This document shows, piece after piece, positions 54,166 through 64,000 of a DNA stretch of 64,000 bases (the first letter of the stretch is position 1; the number at the start of each line of letters is the position of its first letter). Position numbers and translations under genes: made by a program. Source of the DNA: Muscardinus avellanarius (Eukaryota > Chordata > Mammalia > Rodentia > Gliridae); NCBI GenBank assembly GCA_963383645.1, contig OY726557.1:127434603-127498602 (forward strand). Direction: 5' to 3'. The notes beneath the pieces are model-generated. The model ran no database searches. It saw nothing but the letters and a program-made list of their open reading frames with translations, and was not told the origin of the DNA.

Positions 54166-54654
54166 CCACCTGTGCTTTTATCTAGCTTTTTATGGCTGCA
54201 TCATATCTCTGTGAATGGGACACTGAAGTCTTACAGGTAGCAAGTGTCCAGCCTTCTCTGTCCACAGAGCTGATACCTTGTGGCAACCTGCACTATAACT
54301 CTTGTCTTAGGGGCAGCCAAATCTCCTTTCTTTCTGCCCATGCCTTGATTGTTTTCTTCTGTCACCTCTAACCCAAGTCTTCTCTGCCAACTTTTAAGAA
54401 AATTTATGAGTTGCCAGCTCCTCCAAACCCAGTGAAAACTCTATGCCTTGCCCAAAAGGATTCCAGTGTAGTTCAAAACTTATTTTGAACTGTGATGACC
54501 ATGTAGTTTATGTGACATTAAAGGGTCTTAAGAGCTGTGTCCCATGGTTATATACCGTCTTATACTATATCCAGCCTCATTCATTTTAAGAGAAAGAGAG
54601 GTGATCTTGGCTCTGAGAAACACCAAAGGTCTTATCAGAGAGAAACTGTCCAGT
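54166..54654. other. Unique sequence
   Basis: No feature recognised. Confidence 0.5.
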
Positions 54655-54790
54655 CTGTGACCTCATGAAGTAGCTTGGATCCATTTTACAGATGTGGCAG
54701 CTGAGGCATCCCTATCCTGACTGCATTTCAGGAGTACTATAGGAGTCAAGAAACTCAGCATCTGAGCTAGACAGTTTGTCCCTATTTCTT
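54655..54790 (-). mobile_element. MIR-type fragment
   Basis: CCATTTTACAGATGTGGCAGCTGAGGC..AACTCAGCATCTGAGCTAGACAG. Confidence 0.5.
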
Positions 54791-54885
54791 TCTGGATCCT
54801 GATCTTCTACCCCTTGTGTTATGCTAATGGAAGCAGGTTAAATTAAAGTGACAGAAGCCACGCTTTGAAATGTCGGGTGAAGATT

Positions 54886-55040
54886 ACAGCCATTAGTTTC
54901 TTAATTTTGTGTTCCATGGCGACACCATTACATATTTGGTGACCTGCCCCTAATGACTCCTTTCTACCCAAGGTCTGTAACCCTCCCCAACACCATGCAC
55001 TGACTTTAGGCACTGCTGCCCTCTCCCTTCTTTCTCTTTG
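54886..55040 (+). repeat. Copy B of an unclassified dispersed repeat
   Basis: TGTGTTCCATGGCGACACC (from 54908), CATATTTGGTGACCTGCCCC, CTACCCAAGGTCTG, CACTGCTGCCCTC; same order as copy A, offset about 1,377 bases. Confidence 0.7.
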
Positions 55041-55319
55041 TGCAGGATATGGAACAGCCCTTCCAAAACTCTCCATAGAAACATCAGCAAATGACTAAAC
55101 CATGGATAAAGAAGCAGATTTTTGCAAGTTACCTTGGGGCTTTCTGCCTGATACATGCCCTACCTCCCTCCTTCTCCTCATCCACCTACAGCTTCCATTC
55201 CATTTTAACTCCCCTAGTTTCCTCTTGCACAAATTTAATCATGTCCATCTAGGCCCTTCTCCTAGGGAATAGAAGTCAGAAAAGGGGAGGTTACAGGGTC
55301 CCATGCCTTACATAAACTC
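55041..55319. other. Unique sequence
   Basis: No feature recognised. Confidence 0.5.
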
Positions 55320-55680
55320 TTCAGCTGAATCCCAAAGAAAGCTCCAGGGCTGATGGGAAAGTGATTTATAATCCTAAACACAGTCTCTTTCACTGTTGGT
55401 TCCGGTTTCCTGCATCACAAATCGTTTTGCATATTAGCATTACATTGATGACATTCAAAACAGGTGCAACTGCCTATAGAACAGCTGCCTCGGCCCACTG
55501 AAAGCTTCAAGCCGAGACCCTGGGTGCGTGAACCCTCTTTCTGATAAGCTTCAGAGCAGGTAAAATCATCATTAAAGGAAAATTGACTTGTAAGGATGTG
55601 CGAGATGCTAGTCATTGCATCTAACCGCAAAGAACGGCGAGGCGGCGGCGGCCAAGGGAATCTTCTTTAAAAATGTATTC
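55320..55680. promoter_or_regulatory. Candidate conserved noncoding block
   Basis: Contains TTTTGCATATTAGCAT (POU-like, 55425-55440), ACATTGATGACATTC, AACAGGTGCAACTG, AAATCATCATTAAAGG and AACCGCAAAG (RUNX-like), all outside repeats. GGCGAGGCGGCGGCGG follows at 55637. The strongest candidate block by motif density, but unaligned. Confidence 0.35.
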
Positions 55681-56038
55681 AGCAGAACAACAGAAAAGAA
55701 ATTGCCATCTCAAGAGAGTGGCATGACACAGCTCTAAGATGCCAAGAAAGCAGACTGTTTGTATTCTCCTAGAATAGCAGGTCATGACCTGGAGCTGGTG
55801 CCTGGGAGGCAGCATGCTAAGAAGGCCAGGGAGAGGTAAGGTGTAGGGTGCAGCTTTGAAAACAAAATGGGGCAAGAGCCCCAATTAGGGAAAAAAGGAA
55901 CCTCCCCAGAGGCTCTGGGATCAGAGGTGGAGCCAGTCTAGCTAACATTGGATCCTGATATATTACTCCTCATAATTTTATATCCTGAAGGCTAAGTTTT
56001 AAGATTTCTTCCATTTAAAACAAAATGACCTAAAAATG

Positions 56039-56040
<2 letters not shown>
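55681..56040. other. Unique sequence
   Basis: No feature recognised. Confidence 0.5.

Positions 56041-56089
<49 letters not shown>
56041..56089. repeat. (CA)n microsatellite
   Basis: About 24 uninterrupted CA units, with no SINE attached. Confidence 0.97.
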
Positions 56090-56091
<2 letters not shown>

Positions 56092-56164
56092 ACTCAGAAA
56101 ACAGTTTATAACCTAGTGTGGTCTTGATCTGACTTCCATATGCAGTTCTGGCTCTGCTTTTATC

Positions 56165-56360
56165 CCTAAGCTGCCACTTACTGAATACTGACAACAGACC
56201 AGAGGACACATGTGTCCCTTGGTCTTCCTCGAGGTCACATTTGGCAGGTATAAATCTCTCCCATCTTAGAAATGAGGAAACTGAGAATGAGGGCAATGAT
56301 CACCTGTACAAAACCAGACAGTTTGAAAGAGGCAAGGCTGTAATTTCAACCTACAGCTGC
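56165..56360 (-). mobile_element. MIR-type fragment
   Basis: CCCATCTTAGAAATGAGGAAACTGAGAATGAGGGCAATGATCACC is antisense MIR. Confidence 0.55.
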
Positions 56361-56814
56361 CGACCCCAAAAGGGCTTAACCCTTTAAAAAACTTTTTTTC
56401 AGAGTAGCATGGAATTTATTTCAAAACATAAAAAAACAATTTATTTCAAATCATAGAAAACCAAGAGAACAGGAAATAAACAAGGCCTCCTGCATAATCC
56501 CCTTCTTTCTTTGGCCTGCATATAAACATCAAAATGGTACTGCAAGAGTGGTGGGAGATAAGTAAATGTTCTCTTGGTACAAATTAAGAAACCACATTGT
56601 TTTTTCAATGTTTAACAGTGTTATTGAGAGGCAACAGACATATAATAAAGTTAATATGAGCGAAGCCACGAGAACGGTACCAACTGGTCGGCTCTTTCTA
56701 CAGATCCGGCAGGGCCAGCTCCTCTTCTCAGTACCAGGACTCAGAGGAATTCAGTCCAAATTGTTCTGCAGTAGTCACGCCGTGGGAGAAGAGGGGTTTT
56801 GAAACCCCTCTATG
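56361..56814. other. AT-rich then unique sequence
   Basis: TTTCAAAACATAAAAAAAC and TTTCAAATCATAGAAAACC near 56415-56460 are a short imperfect direct repeat. No gene. Confidence 0.4.
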
Positions 56815-57245
56815 AGGGGTCTGGGGGAGTTCCTAGTAAGGAAGAGATGGGAATAAAACTCAGGACTGGTAGGGGCCTTGACTTACATGACAGAAAAGAA
56901 TTTCAGCACAAGCCAGACAGAGACACAGAGGTTATTTAGAAAGCAAAATATACACATTCAAAGGGGAATATGGGCAATCTCCAGAGTGAGAGGGAACCAT
57001 TTTTGAGTTTCATGGCTCTTATTTTATATGAAACGTTGTCAGTGGTGCACCTGAGAGTTGCATGGGTGACATCAGCCCAATGAGCTTGATTCCTTTGCTC
57101 ATGAAGCACAGAGCAGTTGACAGTGGTCTGGTTCTCAGAATCTGCAGGTTGTTATTAGTTAGTTCATGGACAGCACTTGAACTGTATCACTGGACTTGGA
57201 CCAATACATTTATATAGACTTTTTGATCAGTATAAAATACATTCT
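56815..57245 (-). mobile_element. Possible retroviral LTR relic, unclassified
   Basis: GACAGAAAAGAATTTCAGCACAAGCC, GAGGTTATTTAGAAAGCAAAATATAC and CAATCTCCAGAGTGAGAGG read like an antisense LTR. Family not assigned, boundaries unclear. Confidence 0.3.
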
Positions 57246-58424
57246 GTAAGGTAATAAAATACATTATATATATATAGGACTTTTTAAGAATTTAGGCCCA
57301 GAGTGAAGAAGGTGAGGGTGACCATAGAGTTTTAGATTTAGTTACAGTCCTCTAGCCTTCCCTGTTTGTCTCTTTTCTATTTCTTTATTTCTTTTATCCT
57401 ACCTCGGTCACACCTTCATTGGTCCCCAAGCTGTTCTTGTCTGTGGCTAGGAAGGAAAGGGATGGAGAGTTCTGCAGAACTGAAGCCCCAGTGTGAGGGA
57501 TCCCCCAGTGTGAGGCTCTGGTCTGGTCCCTTACATTTCTTTTGTGTCATTGCTGGCTGCCTCTGTCATCTTGGTGGACTTAGAGGTCATGGGGATGCAG
57601 AGATCACCTGGTATAGGCCTTTCTATTTATAAATGAGGGTGTTAAAGCTCAGAGATAGAAAGAATGAGACTTAATGACAAAGAGAACAATAACCCATTTT
57701 TGCTGATATGAGGATGTGTCTTTTTATGATGGCCCCCTCAAAAGTCTATGCTGCAAAGCTTTGTCCTGGTTTCTTTGCAAGGATAGGTGGGCAAAGGTAT
57801 CATTTATTTTTACCAAAAGAGAACCTGTATGCCTATATGGTACTTGTTCCTCACCCCCTGCCCTCAGCCTGGCCTTTGGAGTGGATGGAGCAGAGGCATC
57901 CTTGTAGGGGGCTAGTGTTGAGTTACTACAAGCTCCTGTAGATAGGAAGTCATAAAGGAGTGATCACAGGAAATAGAGAAGCCAGTGGGTCCTCATAGAG
58001 CCAGATATCAAGAAGATGAGGGAAAGTGCAGCTCAAGCAAGTGAGCAATCCCTGCATTTTAGCCTAGTATGTGGACCAGCCCATGGGCTTAGGCTGCAAA
58101 GAGGGCTCATCTACAAGGAAGTATATGGTGTGCAACAGAGAGAATCCGAGAGATCTTACTGTGCACCATAAAAAAGACATCTACACATAAGGAAGAAAAT
58201 AACAGCACACTGGTGACCCAGAGTGACTGCCCTACTCATGTGGAGAAGCTCAGGAGGCAGAACTCTCCATGGGTTAGAGTCCTCAGGGCAGCACCACATG
58301 GGGTCAGGGCTTGGGAAGGTCTCCACAGGGACGCCGACCTTCATGTTTCAGGACATAAACCAGGCATGGAGAGACAGGTACCATGCAAACCCATTCTTAT
58401 TTGTGATCTAAAACAGAGGTCGAG
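57246..58424. other. Unique sequence
   Basis: Short imperfect duplication CCCAGTGTGAGG at 57487-57515. Frames of 77-95 residues without domains. Confidence 0.45.
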
Positions 58425-58765
58425 AGGAAAAAGGTGGTTATCCAAGGCTGGAGAGAGGATAGGGAGAGGCATGAGGGAAAGGTTGTTAAACAGGCGCTAA
58501 GCTACAATTACACAGGAGAAATAAGTTCTGGCGTGCAACTAAACAGTAGGGTGACAGTATATAATGATAATGAATTGTATATTTCTGAAAAAAAATCTAG
58601 AAGAAAGGACTTTAAATTTTTTTTTTACCACAAAGAGATGATAAATGTTTGAGGACTAGATATGTTCACTCCTGTCGGGTCATTATACAATGCATATCTG
58701 AATTGAGACAGCATTTGGTACTTCATAAATAGGTACACTTTTTATGTGTTGGCTAAAAAATATTA
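58425..58765 (+). mobile_element. Old L1 3'-UTR relic
   Basis: GTGGTTATCCAAGGCTGGAG, GAGAAATAAGTTCTGGCG, AGTAGGGTGACAGTATATAATGATAATGAATTGTATATTTC, ACCACAAAGAGATGATAAATG follow an L1M-type tail. Confidence 0.7.
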
Positions 58766-60099
58766 AAAGGAAGAGGTGAGGGTCCCCATCTACTGTTCTA
58801 TCTAGTATCACACTTGGAGAGCTGTCATCAGAAATTCAGTGTGAACCCAACCTCCATAATAGATAGGACTCCCTCCCCCAGTCCACTCTATCAAGACTTC
58901 CATTGGGCATGGTGGCATTACTTGATGGAGGGACTGTCCCCTCCTGTGTCACCAAGCACCATCCTGGTAATCATATCTGTGCAGATGCTTAGGGGTATAA
59001 AGGCTTTTTAAGTATCCACTCCCACAATTTTCCCCATGACCAGCTTTTAAGGTGGGTGAGGCAGTATCACAGTTACAGTGGTTAAGAACAATACGTTTAC
59101 GAAGCCTGACTTGTAGCAGATAAAACTAGCCTTAAATTCATGCTTTCAGGGTCCTTGCATGAGACCACATGGCCTCTTTGCCTCTCTTCTGAGTGTTGAT
59201 TACAATGGCAAGACCCTGAGATGAGACCAGGTGAAACCTGAATCAGGTCCTCAGGTGACAGATTAGCTGGAGTGACAGACTCAGGATGGGGCAGGGGACT
59301 GTGCTGGTGCCTCTTTCAGCAGACAGTTGCCATAGCACAAATGGCCACCAAAGCCCACATGTACCTGGGGTTCACTGGGAGAGTATTCAGGGTTTTAACC
59401 AAGGAGTTGGAGCAAATTTGCTTTCCCAATAACCCCCATCTTAATTAGTATTATTTGCACAAATGGCCCCGCACACTTGCTTTCACTCCAGCCTGAACTG
59501 CAATCCTGGGAGTCCATGATGCAGTCTCATCCCTGGAGGTGACTCTGCTCTGCTTCAGGAAAAAATGTAATTTTGTTTCAAAAACCTTGGGGAGGTCTCA
59601 GCTCTCTGATGAAGAGGAAAACAAAAAGGGAAGGTGGTTCACAAGGTTCCTCCTCCCTTGAGCCTTGGCCCAGTGGCAGTAATTACACAGATTAGGAAAC
59701 ATGTTTAAAAAATAATCTTTCCTGTGCACCTCTGCCTTTGTCCCCAGCACCCCACTGGGGGGGCTTTTCACCTTCTTGACAAACAATACAGGCTGGGCTC
59801 TGCCCGGACTTACCCAGTCACATCTCACTGTCGTGTCCTGGGACCCAAGCAGTTCAGCTTCCACACATTCCCCAGAATATCTAACCCTCTTCTCAGGGGC
59901 AGAATGTGGCATTTTGCAGTTTTCCAAGAAAGCCTAGCCAGAACAGCACGGAAGGATGGGGGCTTTCAGTGCATGCTGTTCTAACCAAAATAGGTACATG
60001 AAAATAACATGAATCTTATTTGTTTATTGAAAGGCAAGGAAGGATCATGGGATGCATTGACCCAAGAACTTCACCTACACTGATGTTTCGTTATTCAAA
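58766..60099. other. Unique sequence
   Basis: 59420-59960 has some conserved-looking texture and frames of 86 and 109 residues on opposite strands, overlapping. No gene supported. Confidence 0.4.
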
Positions 60100-60262
60100 T
60101 GAATTAAGTGAGATCATGTTTTTGTTCCTGTTTTAGAAACACAGAAACTGAATCACAGAGAAGTTATACGATCTATCCTAGGACCCACAGGTCATGGGAG
60201 TGGTGCTGGATTAGATCCCAGGTCTGACTCCAAGTTCAAGTTCATATCCACTTAGCTATGTG
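60100..60262 (-). mobile_element. MIR-type SINE
   Basis: CCTGTTTTAGAAACACAGAAACTGAATCACAGAGAAGTTATACG..GGATTAGATCCCAGGTCTGACTCCAAG. Confidence 0.65.
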
Positions 60263-60690
60263 GCTCATGGGTGTGACTTGCCCCTTCTTCCACTGAGTTT
60301 GTCTCATCTCCTGTCCTATTTCTGTTCCTCTTCTGGCCTACATCATTTTCCTTCATTGTCCTGGCAGGTGGCAGGCAGGGCCTTCCTCTTTGACCTCCTA
60401 TTCCGGCAGGAATCAGCATTTTAAACCTGTCCTCATACCTGTCTCTGGATACCAAAGCTCATAATTCCACAGTTCTCTCCCTCAGGCTCTTGCTAGAAAT
60501 TTATACAGAGTATATTCGTTAGCTTCTTGTGACTGTGAACAAAATAACTGACAAGAACACTTAGAGAAAGAAAGGTTTATTTGGGCTCACGATTTGAAGG
60601 GTCAGTCTGCGATTGTCCTGCTTCAAGGCAGAAATATCATGGCAGCAAGGTATGGCAGATGACAGTTACCTAGCTCATGGCAACTAGGAA

Positions 60691-60691
<1 letters not shown>

Positions 60692-60761
<70 letters not shown>
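60692..60761. repeat. (GA)n microsatellite within the LTR
   Basis: About 35 uninterrupted units. It sits at the position equivalent to the GA/G-rich expansion of the 3.95-4.43 kb MaLR copy. Confidence 0.97.
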
Positions 60762-60763
<2 letters not shown>

Positions 60764-60867
60764 ACCAGGGACACACATAGTCCCCATGGACACACCCCCA
60801 GTGATGATATTCCTCCTCCCTCCTCCAGGTGTTCCTACCCAGTAAATCCATTCAAATTATTAACCTG

Positions 60868-61539
60868 ACTGGGCGTGGTGGCGCACCCTTGTAATCCCAG
60901 TGCTTGGGAGGCTGAGACAGGAGGATTGCACAGGTTCGAAGCCAGCCTCAGCTACTTAGTGAGGCTCTCAGAAACTTAGTGAGACCCTGTTTCCAAACAC
61001 TAGCTTTGTTCTTCTTTGAGACTGTTTTGGGTATCTAGAGTCCATATTCCATATCAGGATAGATTTTTTTCTGAAAAATAAATAAATAAATGATGATAGT
61101 TTCACCTAAAAAATAAAAAAAAAGAAAAAAATATTCTCTGGTAAGAAAGAAAGCAAAAAGAAATATTGAAATGTTATCTTTAAGTCATCAAAAGTTTGGT
61201 ACCAGACAAATGAAACTGTTATGTGAGATTATCAATGTTAATATTGTATAAATTGCTATAATACTAGATGTCAACCAGTAAGCCAAGTGTGGGAAGGAGG
61301 GATGGGGAGGGAATGGGGTGGGGATCGTGGTAGGGGCTAACTGGGCGAGATGTGCATGTATGTCTACAAAAGTATTTTCTTTATACCACTATGATGTATG
61401 AATACATTGCACCAATAAAAAATAAATTAAAAAAAATAAAAATAAAAAAACAAATAAAATATAAAATAGGTCTGGGAGTATAGCCCAGAGGTAGAAAGCC
61501 CCTGGGTTCCACCCCTAGTGCCAACAAAAAGAAAAAAAA
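60868..61539 (+). mobile_element. Dimeric SINE split by L1, with perfect TSD
   Basis: The B1 half (60868-60996) ends ACCCTGTTTCCAAA. The tRNA-like half resumes near 61463 (GGTCTGGGAGTATAGCCCAGAGG..CCTGGGTTCCACCCC). ATTAACCTG at 60859-60867 and 61540-61548 brackets both halves. Confidence 0.92.
60997..61450 (+). mobile_element. L1 3' end inserted in the SINE linker, 5' part possibly inverted
   Basis: 61150-61425 is a sense L1 3' UTR ending ACTATGATGTATGAATACATTGCACCAATAAAAAA. 60997-61070 (CTAGCTTTGTTCTTCTTTGAGACTGTTTTGGG..) looks like L1 ORF2 in the opposite orientation. Confidence 0.75.
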
Positions 61540-61641
61540 ATTAACCTGTTGATAGATTAATTAACTGAGGAGATTAGAGCCTTGATTGTTATTTCACCTC
61601 TGAACATTGGTACACTGGGACCTCTGTATCCAAACCCAAAC

Positions 61642-61835
61642 ACAAGCCAGGCACAGTGGCACATGCCTATAATCTCATTACTCAGGGGACTGAGATTGGA
61701 AGATAGCAGGTTCAAGGCCTACTTCAGCAACTTTATGAGACCCTGTTTTGAAATAAAATGAAAAGGAACTGTGGTTGTAGCTCAGAGGTAGAATGCCTCT
61801 GGGTTCAATCCCTAGTACAAGGGAAAAAAACAAAA
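61642..61835 (+). mobile_element. Dimeric B1/ID-type SINE
   Basis: AAGCCAGGCACAGTGGCACATGCC, CAGCAACTTTATGAGACCCTG, GTGGTTGTAGCTCAGAGG, CTCTGGGTTCAATCCCTAG. Confidence 0.85.
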
Positions 61836-62469
61836 ACAAAAACAAAACAGACCTAACACAGGTCAATGGCTGTTATACCAAAGTCCCAGGAGCCTTCCTC
61901 ATTGGAAGCTCCTCAGGTAGGGCAGGTGAAGGGCTCCCTGGACAGAGATCTATCCATAACACTAAATACCCACTGATTACTACAATATAGTTCATGGAAG
62001 AAAAGGTTTATTTTACTGCTAATAACAAATACGAGAAAAAGATTACAATAGAGCACCCACAAATTAACCTGGGCTCATTATTACTGTTAATGGTGGGGTA
62101 CCTCCTAAAGACTGCATTTTAGCAGAGACCTTTTGTTTAATGAGTTAAGTCAAAAGGAAATTTTATTTGTGAGTTTAGGATTCTGTGGCAAATCCCAGAA
62201 AGTGTGGTATTCATGGTTTGGGAGAGTTTGAGGGATCCTGAGAATGGTGCCACCCTTGGAGAGGGAGTTCTGGGGGTGAGCCCATGTGGGCAAAGGGTTC
62301 TTTCCAACCTGGCCACAGCACATCATTGGCTGTCACAGGCCTCTGTTCCTGGTCTTGGGCTTTCTGAGGGCTGTGCACACAGGTCTGTTTATCCTTCTTT
62401 CTTCTCCACTCCAAGCAACTTCCCACAGGCCACCTGAGCTCTGCCTCTCCACCTTGTCAAAGAAGAAAG
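61836..62469. other. Unique sequence
   Basis: Frames of 65-77 residues overlapping on both strands, no domain. Confidence 0.45.
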
Positions 62470-62860
62470 CTGAAACCATGTAATTATGACATCCTGGGGT
62501 AATTTTAACTATAAGTCATTATTCTAAAACAACCGATGCAATCCCCATTTGCCAGCACAAAGAGATGATTCTCACTAGCCTGAACTCACTGTCAAACACG
62601 CCAGGAGAAATAAAAAGGTGCTAATGCAATATAGCCCAGAAATAGAAAATAAGATTAGAGGCGATGCTTGAGATTGCAGGCTGGGGGGCGGGATAGCACA
62701 GGGCTTAGTTACCAGCAGAACTGTCAGACATAAAGCCTCCGAGGTCATTAATACCGGAACCTTCATTAAGGCAAGTGGATAAAATTAAAGGGTGTTTGGT
62801 GAGGATTTAATTTTTTTCCTGGAGGTTTGCAGTCTCTGAAGGGCATTTGGAGCTGGCTCA
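62470..62860. promoter_or_regulatory. Candidate conserved noncoding block
   Basis: Repeat-free, with GGTAATTTTAACTATAAGTCATTATTC, GGTGCTAATGCAATATAG, GAGGTCATTAATACCGG and CTTCATTAAGGCAAGTGG. Stops in all frames. Texture-based call. Confidence 0.33.
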
Positions 62861-64000
62861 GAGGCTCAGGCAGTGGCCCTGCAGCGGGGAATCGGCTCTC
62901 ATTCTTGGTCACCATCTCAGTGAAATCCACTGAGAACAGAAAGGCTGGCTCAGCGCTGAGTTGCTGCGAAATCTGTGAACTGAGTCCTCCGGATCCAAGG
63001 CCAGGTCCTTTGAGAGTCTGGAGGTTTCCCTGCAGCTGGAACAATCCTCACTTAGCCCAAACATGGATGGACCATGGGGAATGACTGTCACCCTGGGGAG
63101 TCTCTGGAAGCCATGTGAATTCTGGGGTCAGTCCAAAAATTAACAGCAGGTTCCAGGTGGCAAGGAGTGAAACACAGAAGCAGGCTTGGCTTTGGTGAAG
63201 CCGAGGAAGGAGATGATGAAGCTGTCTCTCTGTTTCTTTGGGGATAGGTCTTCTCTTCCCCTGGGTGACCCGCCCTTACTGCATTCCAGCAGCGCCTGTC
63301 AACTGGTTGTCATAAGAAATATAATATATAAATTCCCTCAATGTTGTAAAATGATTAGAGTTCAGAGGTGTTAAACAGTCCTCCCAGGAATGTGTATAGT
63401 TGTTGAAAGACATTTCTGGGGCGAAGAAGGACTTACCATCCCAAAGGAATGTGCTTTAAATGATGAAACGCAGGTGTTGAGCTCATCAACAGGGAAGGCC
63501 AGAGAATTGGCCCCTTTGCTCTACCCTGAACACTAAAGTGGGGGTCCGAAGCCAGGGCAGCCAGGGCCCAGTCTCCACTGTGTTCTGGAACGCTAGTGAG
63601 ATTATCATTCTTCCTTGTGTGTCCCTTCATTAGCACCCCAAACTGGAGGGGTGACACTTGCCTAGGCTCTCACCCTTGAAGATGGAAGGATGATGATGAA
63701 GTATGTTAAGATTCTTGAAGGAAAACAAGGAATCAAGGTGTCCTTGTGTGCTGATGGTGCACAAGGAGCCTCTGTGTTTTGGGGTCTTTGACTTTGGACT
63801 CTCGGTATTTTTTTTTTAAATTTTTTATAGTTTTTTGGTGGAGGCTTCACCAGAGCTAAATAAATCCAAGCAAGGACTATTTTCTTATTTGAGAAGACAA
63901 TGAGTCTTCTCTTCATTCGGGGAGTAGCTGGCTCTGAGAAAGAATGTGCTTTGATTTTTTGCATAGATGGAATACCAGGGACCTAAAGAGGGCCTGGGAC
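62861..64000. other. Unique sequence to the window end
   Basis: 62766-63091 is open in overlapping frames on both strands (60-92 residues), no domain. T-rich run at 63806-63835. No gene supported. Confidence 0.4.

Larger units (their letters stand above)
60510..61655 (-). mobile_element. MaLR-type LTR, antisense, host of a nested insertion
   Basis: CGTTAGCTTCTTGTGACTGTGAACAAAATAAC, AAAGGTTTATTTGGGCTCACG, CACACCCCCAGTGATG, then after the insert TTGATAGATTAATTAACTGAGGAG..GATTGTTATTTCACCTCTGAACATTGG. Confidence 0.75.

Noticed and set aside
55637..55655. GGC-repeat as coding poly-Ala/Gly exon
   Set aside because: The run is very short and stops flank it in the available frames.

Overview
The window is nuclear DNA from a placental mammal, almost certainly a rodent, and it holds no protein-coding gene I can support. 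The rodent call rests on many copies of a two-part SINE: a B1/Alu-like (7SL-derived) left monomer, an A-rich linker, and a tRNA/ID-like right monomer with a recognisable A box and B box. This B1-dID-type architecture is known from squirrel-related rodents and a few other families. Squirrel-related or beaver-like is an inference, and I cannot name the species or locus. All open reading frames are short. Most are translations of repeats (CA/GT, GA/CT, CTTT), SINEs or L1 fragments. No exon chain, CpG-island promoter, RNA gene, CRISPR array or prokaryotic feature was seen. The layout fits an intergenic region or a very large intron.

Layout. 1-10 kb: unique AT-rich DNA with an antisense L2, MaLR LTR relics, MER5-type DNA transposon relics and several microsatellites. 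10-17 kb: a nested SINE pair, two conserved-looking unique blocks (about 11.83-12.11 and 13.64-14.07 kb), and a degenerate 18-bp minisatellite (15.19-15.41 kb). 17-25.5 kb: the L1-rich core, with an old L1 3' end, an unidentified open frame (18.83-19.23 kb), a MaLR LTR, a MITE-like palindrome, an L1 ORF2 tail broken by two SINEs, and a SINE/L1/SINE pile-up. 26-43 kb: mostly unique sequence with L2, MIR, MaLR and SINE insertions, many bounded by visible target-site duplications. 43-64 kb: sparse young repeats, old L1/L2/MIR, an unexplained pair of diverged direct copies at 53.5 and 54.9 kb, conserved-looking blocks near 46.5, 55.5 and 62.6 kb, and a three-level nest at 60.5-61.65 kb.

No genes act together here. 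What can be read is insertion history. Old elements (MIR, L2, MER5, L1M) are cut by MaLR LTRs. These are cut by lineage SINEs and L1 3' ends, which in turn are cut by more SINEs or L1s, repeatedly at the A-rich linker of the dimeric SINE. Any function probably lies in distal regulatory DNA. The candidate blocks given are judged by texture and motif content only, without alignment.
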